A DNA stretch of 64,000 nucleotides, taken from NCBI RefSeq assembly GCF_000614545.1, contig NZ_BAKW01000007.1:1-64000 (forward strand), read 5' to 3'. Under the pieces are notes generated by a model. The model was not told the origin of the DNA and made no database searches. It was given only the letters and a program-made list of their open reading frames with translations. The position numbers and the translations under genes are program-made. The stretch comes from Asaia platycodi JCM 25414. GTDB lineage: Bacteria; Pseudomonadota; Alphaproteobacteria; Acetobacterales; Acetobacteraceae. Shown piece by piece: positions 39,486 through 47,778 of this stretch (the first letter of the stretch is position 1; each line of letters opens with the position of its first letter).

Positions 39486-41205
39486 TTACGCCCGGCACCC
39501 CGCCTGCACCAAAACGTCACGCACCGTGTCCATTTCAACATCGCGACTGGTAAATGCCTTGCCGATTCCGCGCATCAGCACGAAAGACAGCCGCCCGTCC
39601 TGAACCTTTTTGTCGCGGGCCATGGAACCGATAAGTTCTTCTGCGCTCAGGGTTTCGTCGAACCAGTCGAGACCGGCGGGCATGCCCAGACCGCGCAGAT
39701 GCGCGTCGAGGCGCTGCATGTCCCTTTCGGGGCAATGCCCCAGGCAACCGAGAGAGCCGCAGCGAGATGCAGCCCTATGGAGACGCCCTCACCGTGCAGA
39801 AGACGCCCGTCATAGTTGAAATGAGCTTCCAGGGCATGGCCGAAGGAATGGCCCAGATTGAGCAGGGCGCGGCCATCCTGGGCAGCAGTTTCCTTCTCGT
39901 CGTCCATGACCACGCGCGCCTTGAAGCTGCAGGCCCGCTGAACGGCCTCGGCAAGTGCTGCGGGGTCACCATCCAGTATGTCGGCGCCATGAGCCTCGCA
40001 CCAGGCGAACAGTTCCGGGTCTGCGATCAGCCCTGCCTTGACGATCTCAGCATAGCCCGCGACCCGCTCGCGACGCGAGAGGGTTGCCAGTGCCGAACTG
40101 TCGGCCAGCACGAGCTGCGGCTGATAGAAAGCGCCGACAAGATTTTTTCCGGCGCGGGCATTCAGCCCCGTCTTGCCGCCGACGGAGCTATCGACCTGCG
40201 ATAGTAGAGTGGTCGGGATCTGGACAAAAGGAACGCCGCGCAGAATGCTGGATGCGACGAAACCCGAAAGATCGCCTACGACACCGCCGCCCAGGCCAAT
40301 GACTGTCGTGCGCCGCTCCATGCCATGGTCAAGAATGTCGTTGATGAGCTGCGCATAGCGCGTGAGGGATTTCGATTCCTCGCCTACCGGCACGATGAAG
40401 GCTTCTGCCTTGATGCCAGTCTCGGCCAGAGCAGCCATGAGGCGTGGCAGGTGCAGGACCGCGACATTCTGATCTGTGACGACTACGACGCGCTTCTGCG
40501 GCAGGAAAGGCGCCAAATAGGCGCCAGCGCGGCTGATCAGATCCGAACCGATGAGCACATCATAATGATGCGATTCCAGCGTGACAGGCACCCTGAGCGG
40601 ATGCGCATGAGATTCGAGGGCTTCGATTATACGCTGGGCGCCGTGATCGACGCTGTCATCTCCACAATCCACGATGATATCGGCCTCTGCATAAATAGGG
40701 TGACGCTGTGCCTGAAGTGTCACTAGGGTTGTCTCGACATTGCCCTTGTCGAGAAGCGGGCGCCCCGTGCGTCCTGAAACGCGCTTGACCAGAATGGGCA
40801 GCGGGCAGCGCAGCCAGATCGAGCGGGCATGTTTCTTGACGAGTCTGCGTGTCTGGGAGTCGATGAAGCTCCGCCGCCAGTGGCCAGCACCTTCGGCGGG
40901 CCTTGCAGCAGGCGCTGGATCACGCGTCGCTCTCCGTCGCGAAAAGCGGGTTCACCATGGCGGGCGAAAATTTCTGCAATGGTACACCCGGCAGCCCTTT
41001 CGATCTCGTGATCGGCATCAACGAAATCGAGCCCGAGTCGAGCCGCAAGGCGCCGACCGATCGTCGTCTTTCCTGCGCCCATCAACCCGACAAGGACGAT
41101 AATGCCGTGCGAGGAGGCGATCTGGGGGGAGACCGATCCCGGTACGGGATCAGGCAGGTCGGTCATCGTTCGGTTTCGATCAGAAAAAAAGGTGGGGCGT
41201 GACAT
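39486..41205 (-). CDS. aroKB: Fused shikimate kinase/3-dehydroquinate synthase AroK-AroB (two frameshifts)
   Basis: The N-terminal part (about 1-200) is a shikimate kinase: P-loop [34 protein letters not shown] and [11 protein letters not shown]. The kinase end, [14 protein letters not shown], runs with no stop into a 3-dehydroquinate synthase (from about 215: [59 protein letters not shown]). Single bases are missing near 40882 and 39729. The restored length is 573 residues. It catalyses steps 2 and 5 of the shikimate pathway. The start may be ATG 41166 (MTDLPDP) instead. Confidence 0.92.
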
Positions 41206-41312
41206 TCATGCAAGGCTAACATACAGGAAAGCCACTCGCCACCGACCTGACCCCGAGCGGGTCGGGCTATGTGACGAAATTCCGTTTTCGCGCCTATTGT
41301 TCAGGAGCCTCC

Positions 41313-41549
41313 ATGTCCACGTTGAGCTTTCCGAGGATCGCCCTCGCCCTTCTCGTTCTGCTCGTGCTGGGTCTGGGCGGCGCCTTTCTGAAGCTGGGCA
41401 TGAACCCGCCTCTGCCGGTTCAGACCATCGTGCATAAAGAGCTTCCCGGAACACAATTCGCCGCGACCCGGGATCAGGCAACGCCGCAGGCCGGTCAGCC
41501 GCTTCCGGCCATGCCGGAGCCCGTCGCCGCCCCGACGCTTCAACACTGA
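41313..41549 (+). CDS. Small single-pass membrane protein upstream of xer
   Basis: 78 residues starting MSTLSFPRIALALLVLL after AGGAG. An N-terminal hydrophobic helix (residues 7-26) is followed by a Pro/Gln-rich outside segment. No family recognised. It ends 11 bp before the recombinase gene and probably shares its transcript, and is divergent from aroKB. Confidence 0.72.
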   Translation: MSTLSFPRIALALLVLLVLGLGGAFLKLGMNPPLPVQTIVHKELPGTQFAATRDQATPQAGQPLPAMPEPVAAPTLQH

Positions 41550-41560
41550 ACGCTCCCTCT

Positions 41561-42492
41561 TTGACGAAACGGGGAACCGCCCTGCCACCTGCGGCCGAGG
41601 CTTTTCTCGAAATGTTGCTCGCTGAGCGCAATGCCGCCCTGCGCACGCGCCAGGCTTACGCCGCCGATCTGGACGATTTCGTCGCTTTCCTGCGTCATGC
41701 TTCACCGGGCGGCGCAGGCGCAATTCTGAACGCCGATCGGGCCGCTATCTCTGCCTATATGGCCCTGCAGACTCAGGCCGGGCTCTCGTCGCGTACCATG
41801 GCGCGGCGGCTCTCCTGTCTCAGGCAGTTCTTTCGTTTCGCATTGAGGGAAGGATGGTGCGCCGCCGATCCGACTGAAACTGTGGTCATGCCACGGCATC
41901 AGAGCATTTTGCCCAGATTGCTCTCGCAGGATCAGGTGACGGCCCTGATCGACAAGGGCTGCAACGGGCATGACGATCCACGACGCGATATTGTGAGCCG
42001 GGCCGCTCTCGAACTGCTCTACACGACCGGGCTGCGTATTTCCGAACTTCTCACCCTGCCGGGAAGGGTATTCATGCGTGACGCTCCCATGGTGCTGATC
42101 AGAGGCAAGGGGGGGCGTGAGCGGCTCATTCCCGTATCCCGTGCCGCGAGGGAGGCTGCGCTCGCCTGATGCATCATGACCGGGACATCGAGAGCCCCTA
42201 TCTTTTCCCGGGGCGTAATCCGTCGAAACCACTCACACGTCAGGGGTTCGACAAGATCCTGTGTCAGGTTGCGATCAGGGCCGGAATCGACCCCGATCTT
42301 GTCTCGCCGCATGTGCTGCGTCACTCCTTTGCGACTCATCTGCTTGAGCGTGGGGCCGATCTGAGGGCGTTGCAGATGCTGCTCGGTCATGCCGATATCG
42401 CCACCACCCAGATCTATACGCATGTGATGCAGGAGCGGCTCAGACAGGTGCTGACCCAGCATCATCCGCTCTCAGACGAGACGGTCTCGTGA
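41561..42492 (+). CDS. xerD: Tyrosine site-specific recombinase XerC/XerD (one frameshift)
   Basis: Xer recombinases resolve chromosome dimers at dif. Catalytic residues: Arg in [10 protein letters not shown], Lys in [25 protein letters not shown] (His, Arg), LLGHADI (His) and the Tyr nucleophile in TTQIYTHV. One G is missing near 42168, which makes the false stop TGA; restored, it reads [19 protein letters not shown]. The restored length is 310 residues. The start is a TTG at 41561. XerC and XerD cannot be told apart with certainty here; xerD is preferred because accA follows, as is common in Alphaproteobacteria. Confidence 0.88.
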
Positions 42493-42537
42493 CGCAACGG
42501 ATTGTTGTCGGGATGGAAGCCGTGCTATCGGCGGGTC

Positions 42538-43494
42538 ATGCGTCAGTATCTCGATTTCGAAAAGCCGGTTGCCGAGCTTGAAAACAAGATTGCCGAACTT
42601 CGTCAGATGGCGAAGGACGGCGAAGGCATCAACATCGCCGACGAAATCGGCAAGCTCTCCGACAAGGCGGAGAAGCAGCTTCGGGCAGCTTATACCAAGC
42701 TGACGCCCTGGCAGAAGGTGATGGTGGCCCGCCATGCCCAGCGCCCTCGCGCCCTCGACTATTTCAAGGGGCTGCTTGAGGAATACACGCCGCTGGCAGG
42801 CGATCGCCTCGGTCATGACGATCAGGCCATCGTTGGCGGTCTGGCCCGCTTCCGCGGCCAGGCCGTGATGGTGATCGGCACAGAGCGTGGTTTTGATATG
42901 GAGTCGCGCCTGCGCCATAATTTCGGCATGCCCAAGCCCGAGGGCTATCGCAAGGCGCAGCGCCTTGTGGAAATGGCCGGGCGATTCGGTCTGCCGATTC
43001 TCACCTTCATCGACACCTCGGGCGCCTGGCCCGGGATCGATGCCGAAGAGCGCGGCCAGGCTCAGGCCATTGCCCGCTCAACCGATTGCTGCCTGCGTGC
43101 TCCCGTGCCTTTAATAGCGATCATCATCGGTGAGGGTGGCTCCGGCGGCGCCGTGGCGCTGGGCGCCGGAGATCGCGTGCTGATGCTTGAGCATTCCATC
43201 TACTCGGTCATCGCGCCGGAAGGCGCTGCGTCGATTCTCTGGCGCGACCCCAAGCAGGCCTCGACCGCTGCCGAGGCGCTGAAGCTGACTGCTCAGGATC
43301 TGCTCAAGCTGCGCCTGATCGACCGGATCATTCCTGAACCGATCGGAGGCGCCCAGCGCTTCCCGGACGAGGCTATCGCCTCGGTGGGCGATGCCATCGG
43401 CGATATGCTTGGCGAACTTCTGCCGTACGAAAGCGAAAGCCTCGTTGCCAAGCGCCGCGAGAAGTTTCTCGCCATGGGGCGCGAGGCGCTCTAG
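42538..43494 (+). CDS. accA: Acetyl-CoA carboxylase carboxyltransferase subunit alpha
   Basis: AccA with AccD transfers CO2 from biotin to acetyl-CoA, giving malonyl-CoA for fatty acids. The ATG at 42538 gives 318 residues (MRQYLDFEKPVAELENKI). Motifs: PKPEGYRKAQRLVEMA, TFIDTSGAWPGIDAEERGQ, IGEGGSGGA and SVIAPEGAASILWRD. Intact frame. It follows xerD. Confidence 0.96.
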   Translation: MRQYLDFEKPVAELENKIAELRQMAKDGEGINIADEIGKLSDKAEKQLRAAYTKLTPWQKVMVARHAQRPRALDYFKGLLEEYTPLAGDRLGHDDQAIVGGLARFRGQAVMVIGTERGFDMESRLRHNFGMPKPEGYRKAQRLVEMAGRFGLPILTFIDTSGAWPGIDAEERGQAQAIARSTDCCLRAPVPLIAIIIGEGGSGGAVALGAGDRVLMLEHSIYSVIAPEGAASILWRDPKQASTAAEALKLTAQDLLKLRLIDRIIPEPIGGAQRFPDEAIASVGDAIGDMLGELLPYESESLVAKRREKFLAMGREAL

Positions 43495-43539
43495 GGAGGC
43501 AAGAGCGGGGCGATCCGCTTTTCGAGATGAACAGTCCGG

Positions 43540-43570
43540 ACGCCCGACCGCCAGGTCGGGCGTTTTGTTG
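43540..43570. terminator. Bidirectional terminator between accA and the CinA-like gene
   Basis: ACGCCCGACC, loop GCCA, GGTCGGGCGT followed by TTTGTTGTTTT on the plus strand. The convergent gene on the other strand ends at 43573 just beside it. Confidence 0.82.
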
Positions 43571-43572
43571 TT

Positions 43573-44325
43573 TTAGGGGGCAGGTTCGCCCGCAACTGGC
43601 GTGACACCGAGCGACTCGATCAGTGCCTTGATGCGCTGACCCGCGGCCTCGACTTTTTCGCTGTCATAACCCTTGGCCACGAGAGACACGCCCCGGCGCC
43701 CATCGGGCCTTTCGAAGGGATAGGAGCCCAGATCGAGTTCGGGGAAATCGTTCTGTATGGTTTCGAGCCCCTCGGCCAGCGTCCCTTCGCGCAGATCAGC
43801 ATGCCAGGCGACCGAACAGAGTGGCGCACCGCCCTGGAGCGTAGGTAGCAAGGCCGTAAACATCGATTGCATGATCGAGGGCACGCCCGCCATCACATGA
43901 ACATTGGCGATGGAGAATCCCGGCGCGATCGAGACGGTATTGCGTATCGGAACGGCGCCGCGTGGCAACCAGGCCATGCGCTGGCGGGCCTTGTTGAATT
44001 TTTCCTTGCCCAGATAGGCTTCGAGCGCCTGATAACTCTCTTCATGGCATTCGAGCGGGACGCCGACGGCTTCCGCGACGCATCCTGCGGTAATGTCGTC
44101 ATGGGTCGGGCCGATACCGCCCGTCGTGAAGACGTGATCGAACTGGGTGCGACATGTGACGACGGTTTCGACGATCTTTCTGGCCTTGTCCGGGATGACG
44201 CGCACTTCTTCAAGCGCGATTCCGGCCTGGGCTAGGCCCGTAGCGATGAAACGGATATTGGCGTCCTGCGTACGGCCCGAGAGAATTTCGTTGCCGATGA
44301 TCAGGAGACAGGCTGTGGGAGTCAT
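43573..44325 (-). CDS. CinA-type molybdopterin-binding domain protein
   Basis: The MoCF-biosynthesis-like domain starts ACLLIIGNEILSGRTQDAN and has FTTGGIGPTHDDIT and VHVMAGVPSIMQSM, as in the N-terminal part of CinA (competence/damage-inducible protein A). The C-terminal nicotinamide-deamidase domain of full CinA is absent, so this is a stand-alone first domain of about 250 residues. The start ATG at 44325 is preferred over one at 44367. Function uncertain: possibly nucleotide salvage. Confidence 0.88.
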   Translation of the reverse strand: MTPTACLLIIGNEILSGRTQDANIRFIATGLAQAGIALEEVRVIPDKARKIVETVVTCRTQFDHVFTTGGIGPTHDDITAGCVAEAVGVPLECHEESYQALEAYLGKEKFNKARQRMAWLPRGAVPIRNTVSIAPGFSIANVHVMAGVPSIMQSMFTALLPTLQGGAPLCSVAWHADLREGTLAEGLETIQNDFPELDLGSYPFERPDGRRGVSLVAKGYDSEKVEAAGQRIKALIESLGVTPVAGEPAP

Positions 44326-44430
44326 GACTAAGTCCCTCTGAGTGACGAGGAATGAAAACGTCGACAACCATACAGGGTCGCCTTGCGTTAAACCTCTAGT
44401 AATCGATGACTTTTTCGCGGGAGAACAGAA

Positions 44431-45332
44431 ATGGCCGAACCCAATAGCGAGGTTTGCGCGTCATGCGCTTACGACGTCCGTGCCGAACTCGGTGAGGGCC
44501 CCGTCTGGATCTCTGGCGAGAATGCCGTCTATTTCGTCGATATCAACGACTGCAAGGTCCATCGGTTCAGCCCGGTTCTGGGCGAGGCCTGTCACTGGGC
44601 GGCGCCGGGCAAGGTGGCGTTTCTCATGCCCGTCGAGGATGGCAGCTTTCTCGCAGGGCTGCCGGATGGGCTCTATCGCTTCGACCCCAAGGAAGGCAGC
44701 TTCACCAAAACGCTCGATGTCGAGCCCGAGCTGCCCGGCAACCGCCTGAACGATGGTTGCGTCGATCTGCATGGGCGGGGATGGTTCGGTACGATGGACG
44801 ATTCTGAAGAAGACCCATCAGGGTCGCTTTACAGCGTGACACATGAGGCAAGCGGATTTGTACTGAGGAAGCACGATACGGGCTATGTCGTGTCGAATGG
44901 CCCGACCGTCTCGCCTGACGGAAAGCATCTTTATGCCTGTGATACGCCAAACGGGGTGATCTACCGCTTCGATATCACGGCCGAAGGCGAGCTCCATAAC
45001 AAGCAGGTCTTTGTCCGTGTTCCCGAGGAGGAGGGTTATCCCGATGGGGTGGTGGCGGATTGCGAAGGCAATGTCTGGTGCTCGACATGGAGCGGTGGGC
45101 ATGTACGCTGTTTTACCCCGGAAGGGTCAGAGCGTTTCGCCATCCGCATCCCGGCAGCCAACGTAACAAAGGTGTGTTTTGGTGGTGATGACCGCAAGAC
45201 GGCCTATGTGACGACGGCCCGCAAGGGCGTGTCAGAGCAGGGTCTTGCTGCCCAGCCGCGCTCTGGCAGTCTTTTCACCTTTCGGCTGATAAGGCTGGCC
45301 TGCCTCAACATTGTATCGCGCTGTCAGCCTAG
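44431..45332 (+). CDS. SMP-30/gluconolactonase-family sugar lactonase (one frameshift)
   Basis: A six-bladed propeller: AELGEGPVWISGENAVYFVDI (metal-binding Glu), GNRLNDGCVDLHGRGWFGTM (metal Asn and Asp), GYVVSNGPTVSPDGKHLY and PDGVVADCEGNVW. These are the lactonase metal ligands. One T is missing near 45281; restored, it ends LFTFSADKAGLPQHCIALSA at 45332. The restored length is 300 residues, no signal peptide, so a cytosolic lactonase. Gluconolactone or another aldonolactone is a plausible substrate given the metabolism here. Confidence 0.9.
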
Positions 45333-46286
45333 TAGAAGCTCCTTGAGCAGCGGGATCAGAGGCCTGTCAGGGGCAGGCATAGGATAAGCATCAAGCTGGT
45401 CTGCGGTAACCCAGGCCAGTGCTTGCCCTTCTTTACCGGCAGGCTGGCCGCGCCAGCGTCTGCAGACATAAAGCGGCATCAGGAGATGGCGCGCGCCGAT
45501 ATTTTCCGAGACGAAGGTAAAAGGTGCGAGACAGCCAGACGCGATATCGATCCCGAGTTCCTCGTGCATTTCGCGTATCAGCGCCTGTTCCGGTGCCTCA
45601 TGCGGCTCCACCTTGCCACCAGGAAACTCCCATAGCCCTGCGAGGGGCTTCCCGGGCGGTCGTTGCGCCAGAAGGATGCGGCCTGCAGCGTCGATCAATA
45701 CGCCAGCGACGACAAGCAGGATGCGCGGGGCGGCTGGATCGTTTCGGTTCGCGACCATTGTCGTTGCGCGCTCTCTGCAATAGGTCAGAACGGGGTACGG
45801 GTCCGGTCCGCGTGAGAGAAACGGCACGCGCGTCGTGCCCGAGCGCACGAACGCCATTCTTTCAAGTAGCGCGATAGAAGCCAGATTATCTTCCGCAACA
45901 TCGGCGAGAATATGAGAAACGGGCAGGGTATCGAACGCCCAGTCCACAACCGGGCGGACGCAGGCTGTCGCGACTCCCTTTTGCCAATAAGGACGCCCGA
46001 CCCAATAGCCGATCCTGGCGCCCTGATTGGGATGACCAAGCGAAAGGCCGATACAGCCGATCAGGGTCTCACCCTCGCATATGGCGAAATGCCAGGCTGT
46101 GCCCGCTGTCTGGCGATCGATGGTGCTCATGATCCACTGATCGGCCAATTCCCTGGGATAGGGAAAGGGGAGGTGGCTGAGCATACGCACCACACTCCAG
46201 TCATTGACCAGACGATGCACCGCCGCGCCATCATCGGCGCGGAGGGGGCGGAGTGTATAGGGGGCGACGTCGAGCGAGAGGCTCAT
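45324..46286 (-). CDS. GNAT acetyltransferase fused to a Nudix hydrolase (MutT-like)
   Basis: One intact frame of 320 residues. Residues about 10-170 form a GNAT domain of RimJ/RimL type (LRPLRADDGAAVHRLV, GYWVGRPYWQKGVATACV). Residues about 188-318 form a Nudix domain: LLAQRPPGKPLAGLWEFPGG and the Nudix box residues EPHEAPEQALIREMHEELG, as in 8-oxo-dGTPase MutT. This may both sanitise nucleotides and acetylate a partner. It lies 9 bp after the Rieske gene and overlaps the end of the lactonase gene. Confidence 0.9.
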   Translation of the reverse strand: MSLSLDVAPYTLRPLRADDGAAVHRLVNDWSVVRMLSHLPFPYPRELADQWIMSTIDRQTAGTAWHFAICEGETLIGCIGLSLGHPNQGARIGYWVGRPYWQKGVATACVRPVVDWAFDTLPVSHILADVAEDNLASIALLERMAFVRSGTTRVPFLSRGPDPYPVLTYCRERATTMVANRNDPAAPRILLVVAGVLIDAAGRILLAQRPPGKPLAGLWEFPGGKVEPHEAPEQALIREMHEELGIDIASGCLAPFTFVSENIGARHLLMPLYVCRRWRGQPAGKEGQALAWVTADQLDAYPMPAPDRPLIPLLKELLLG

Positions 46287-46295
46287 TCTACAGAG

Positions 46296-47419
46296 TTACT
46301 CCGCGGCGGCTGTGTCCGGCTGGACACCCGAGCGCCGCAAGAGATCGCGCAACGCATTGATGACCGGGAAGACCTCCTGGTTACGGTCCCCGCCCAGTTC
46401 GCGCCAGGCATTCTGCTCAAGCTCCACGATCTCGCGGTCTTCGGCAAAGATGCGGTTGGTGAATCCAACCAGAAGCGGCCAGGCGAGTTCGAGCGCCCCC
46501 TTCAGCTTGGGGCGACGAATCGACAGCAGCCCGAAAACGCGGCAGGTCAGGTGGTCTTCGTCCTGCGGCACATAGACGATCCACAGATCCATGACCGGCG
46601 GTTCGTCTTCCGTGCGAATATGCAGCGTCTGATAAGGATAGACGGTGCGGATCGTCATGACATCGCGATGGGCGAATTTGGCACTCGCATCGCGACGTTC
46701 GCCGAAGATCAGTGCTTCACCCCAGGGCTGCTTACCACCCACGCGTGCGAAACTGTAGCGCGCCTCGACCATGCGGGGTTCGTTCTCCCCGCCCAGATAG
46801 CGCGGCTTCATCTTGCCCATCTGCTTCGAGTGCATGAACTGATGATTCATATCCATCAGATTTTCATGCATGAAGCTGTAATGGCACTTCACCTGTTCAC
46901 CGAAGCGTCGGGTCTTGTAGGCCGGATCGGCCACCGATCCGAGCTGGGGGAAAGGCGTAGTTTCGGCTTTTTCGGCATCGCCGGGAAAGACGAAAATCAG
47001 CCTTCGACTTCGCGGCAAGGATAGGTGCGCACGCCATTTGGAAGCTTGCCCTTGCCAAGATAGGGAACGTCGATGCAGCGTCCGGAGCGACCATAGGCCC
47101 AGCCATGATAGCAGCACTGCACGGCCTCACCCTCGACACGGCCCTTGCTGAGCGGCACCTGACGATGCGCGCATCGGTCTTCAAGTGCGAAGACGCTGCC
47201 TTCCTGCGGGCGGATAAGCGCGATGGGCTGACCGGCAAAGCGCGTGGCGATGGTCTTGCCCTTCTTGAGCTCGTGCGACCAGGCGACAGGATACCAGTAA
47301 TTCGGATCGCATTTGACCCGTCGCAGATCGACCGTGTCCTTGCCCAGCCGTATGGCGTCTGAGCAGCGTTGTTCAGCCGGCTTGTGGGTCGTGGTGTCGA
47401 GAGTAAGGCTTTCCGTCAT
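46296..47419 (-). CDS. Rieske non-heme iron oxygenase, alpha-subunit type (one frameshift)
   Basis: The Rieske [2Fe-2S] motif CAHRQVPLSKG...CCYHGW lies at about residues 78-103. The mononuclear iron site is ENLMDMNHQFMH (Asp and two His) at about 195. One base is missing near 47000; restored, it reads REVEGLIFVFPGDAEK. The restored length is 374 residues. The family includes aromatic dioxygenases, vanillate demethylase and pheophorbide oxygenase-like enzymes. No reductase or ferredoxin gene is adjacent. Substrate unknown. Confidence 0.88.
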
Positions 47420-47778
47420 GGGTATTCCTGTCGTGACCTCCTCCTGGCTGGCATCCTTGGCAGGTGCGTCCCCTGAAACCCAGCCCTGAGATTGTGCATG
47501 ATGATACGCAACCCGACACTAGCAGGCTTGCGGCAAAGGGGAACAGCGCCTTTATGGCACAGGGGCGAGGCGAGCAAGTTTCATGCGGGCGCGTTGGGAC
47601 AAGAGAAAGAATATTGCGTCAGAGAGGCGGTTTACGCTGGCTTTGTGCAACAAACTGTGTTTTTTTTGTCGCAATCGATCCGATAGCGAAAGAAATATCC
47701 TTTTCGATGTTGTAACGATTTTTCATTACTGCATAGACTGTCCCCTGTTGAAGTTCCCATGGAGAGACAGCTCGAACG
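47420..47778. other. Divergent promoter region between the Rieske gene and the TonB receptor
   Basis: Between 47420 and 47778 I see no gene. The right half is AT-rich (near 47690-47745), as expected for a receptor promoter. I found no clear Fur box or other operator. Confidence 0.45.

Noticed and set aside
41561-42492. Tyrosine recombinase as the integrase of a mobile island
   Set aside because: It has the length and motifs of a housekeeping XerC/D and lies beside accA. I saw no att-like direct repeats, tRNA or cargo genes.
45912-47024. A 370-codon rightward open frame
   Set aside because: It is antisense to both the GNAT-Nudix gene and the Rieske gene, which have clear motifs on the other strand.
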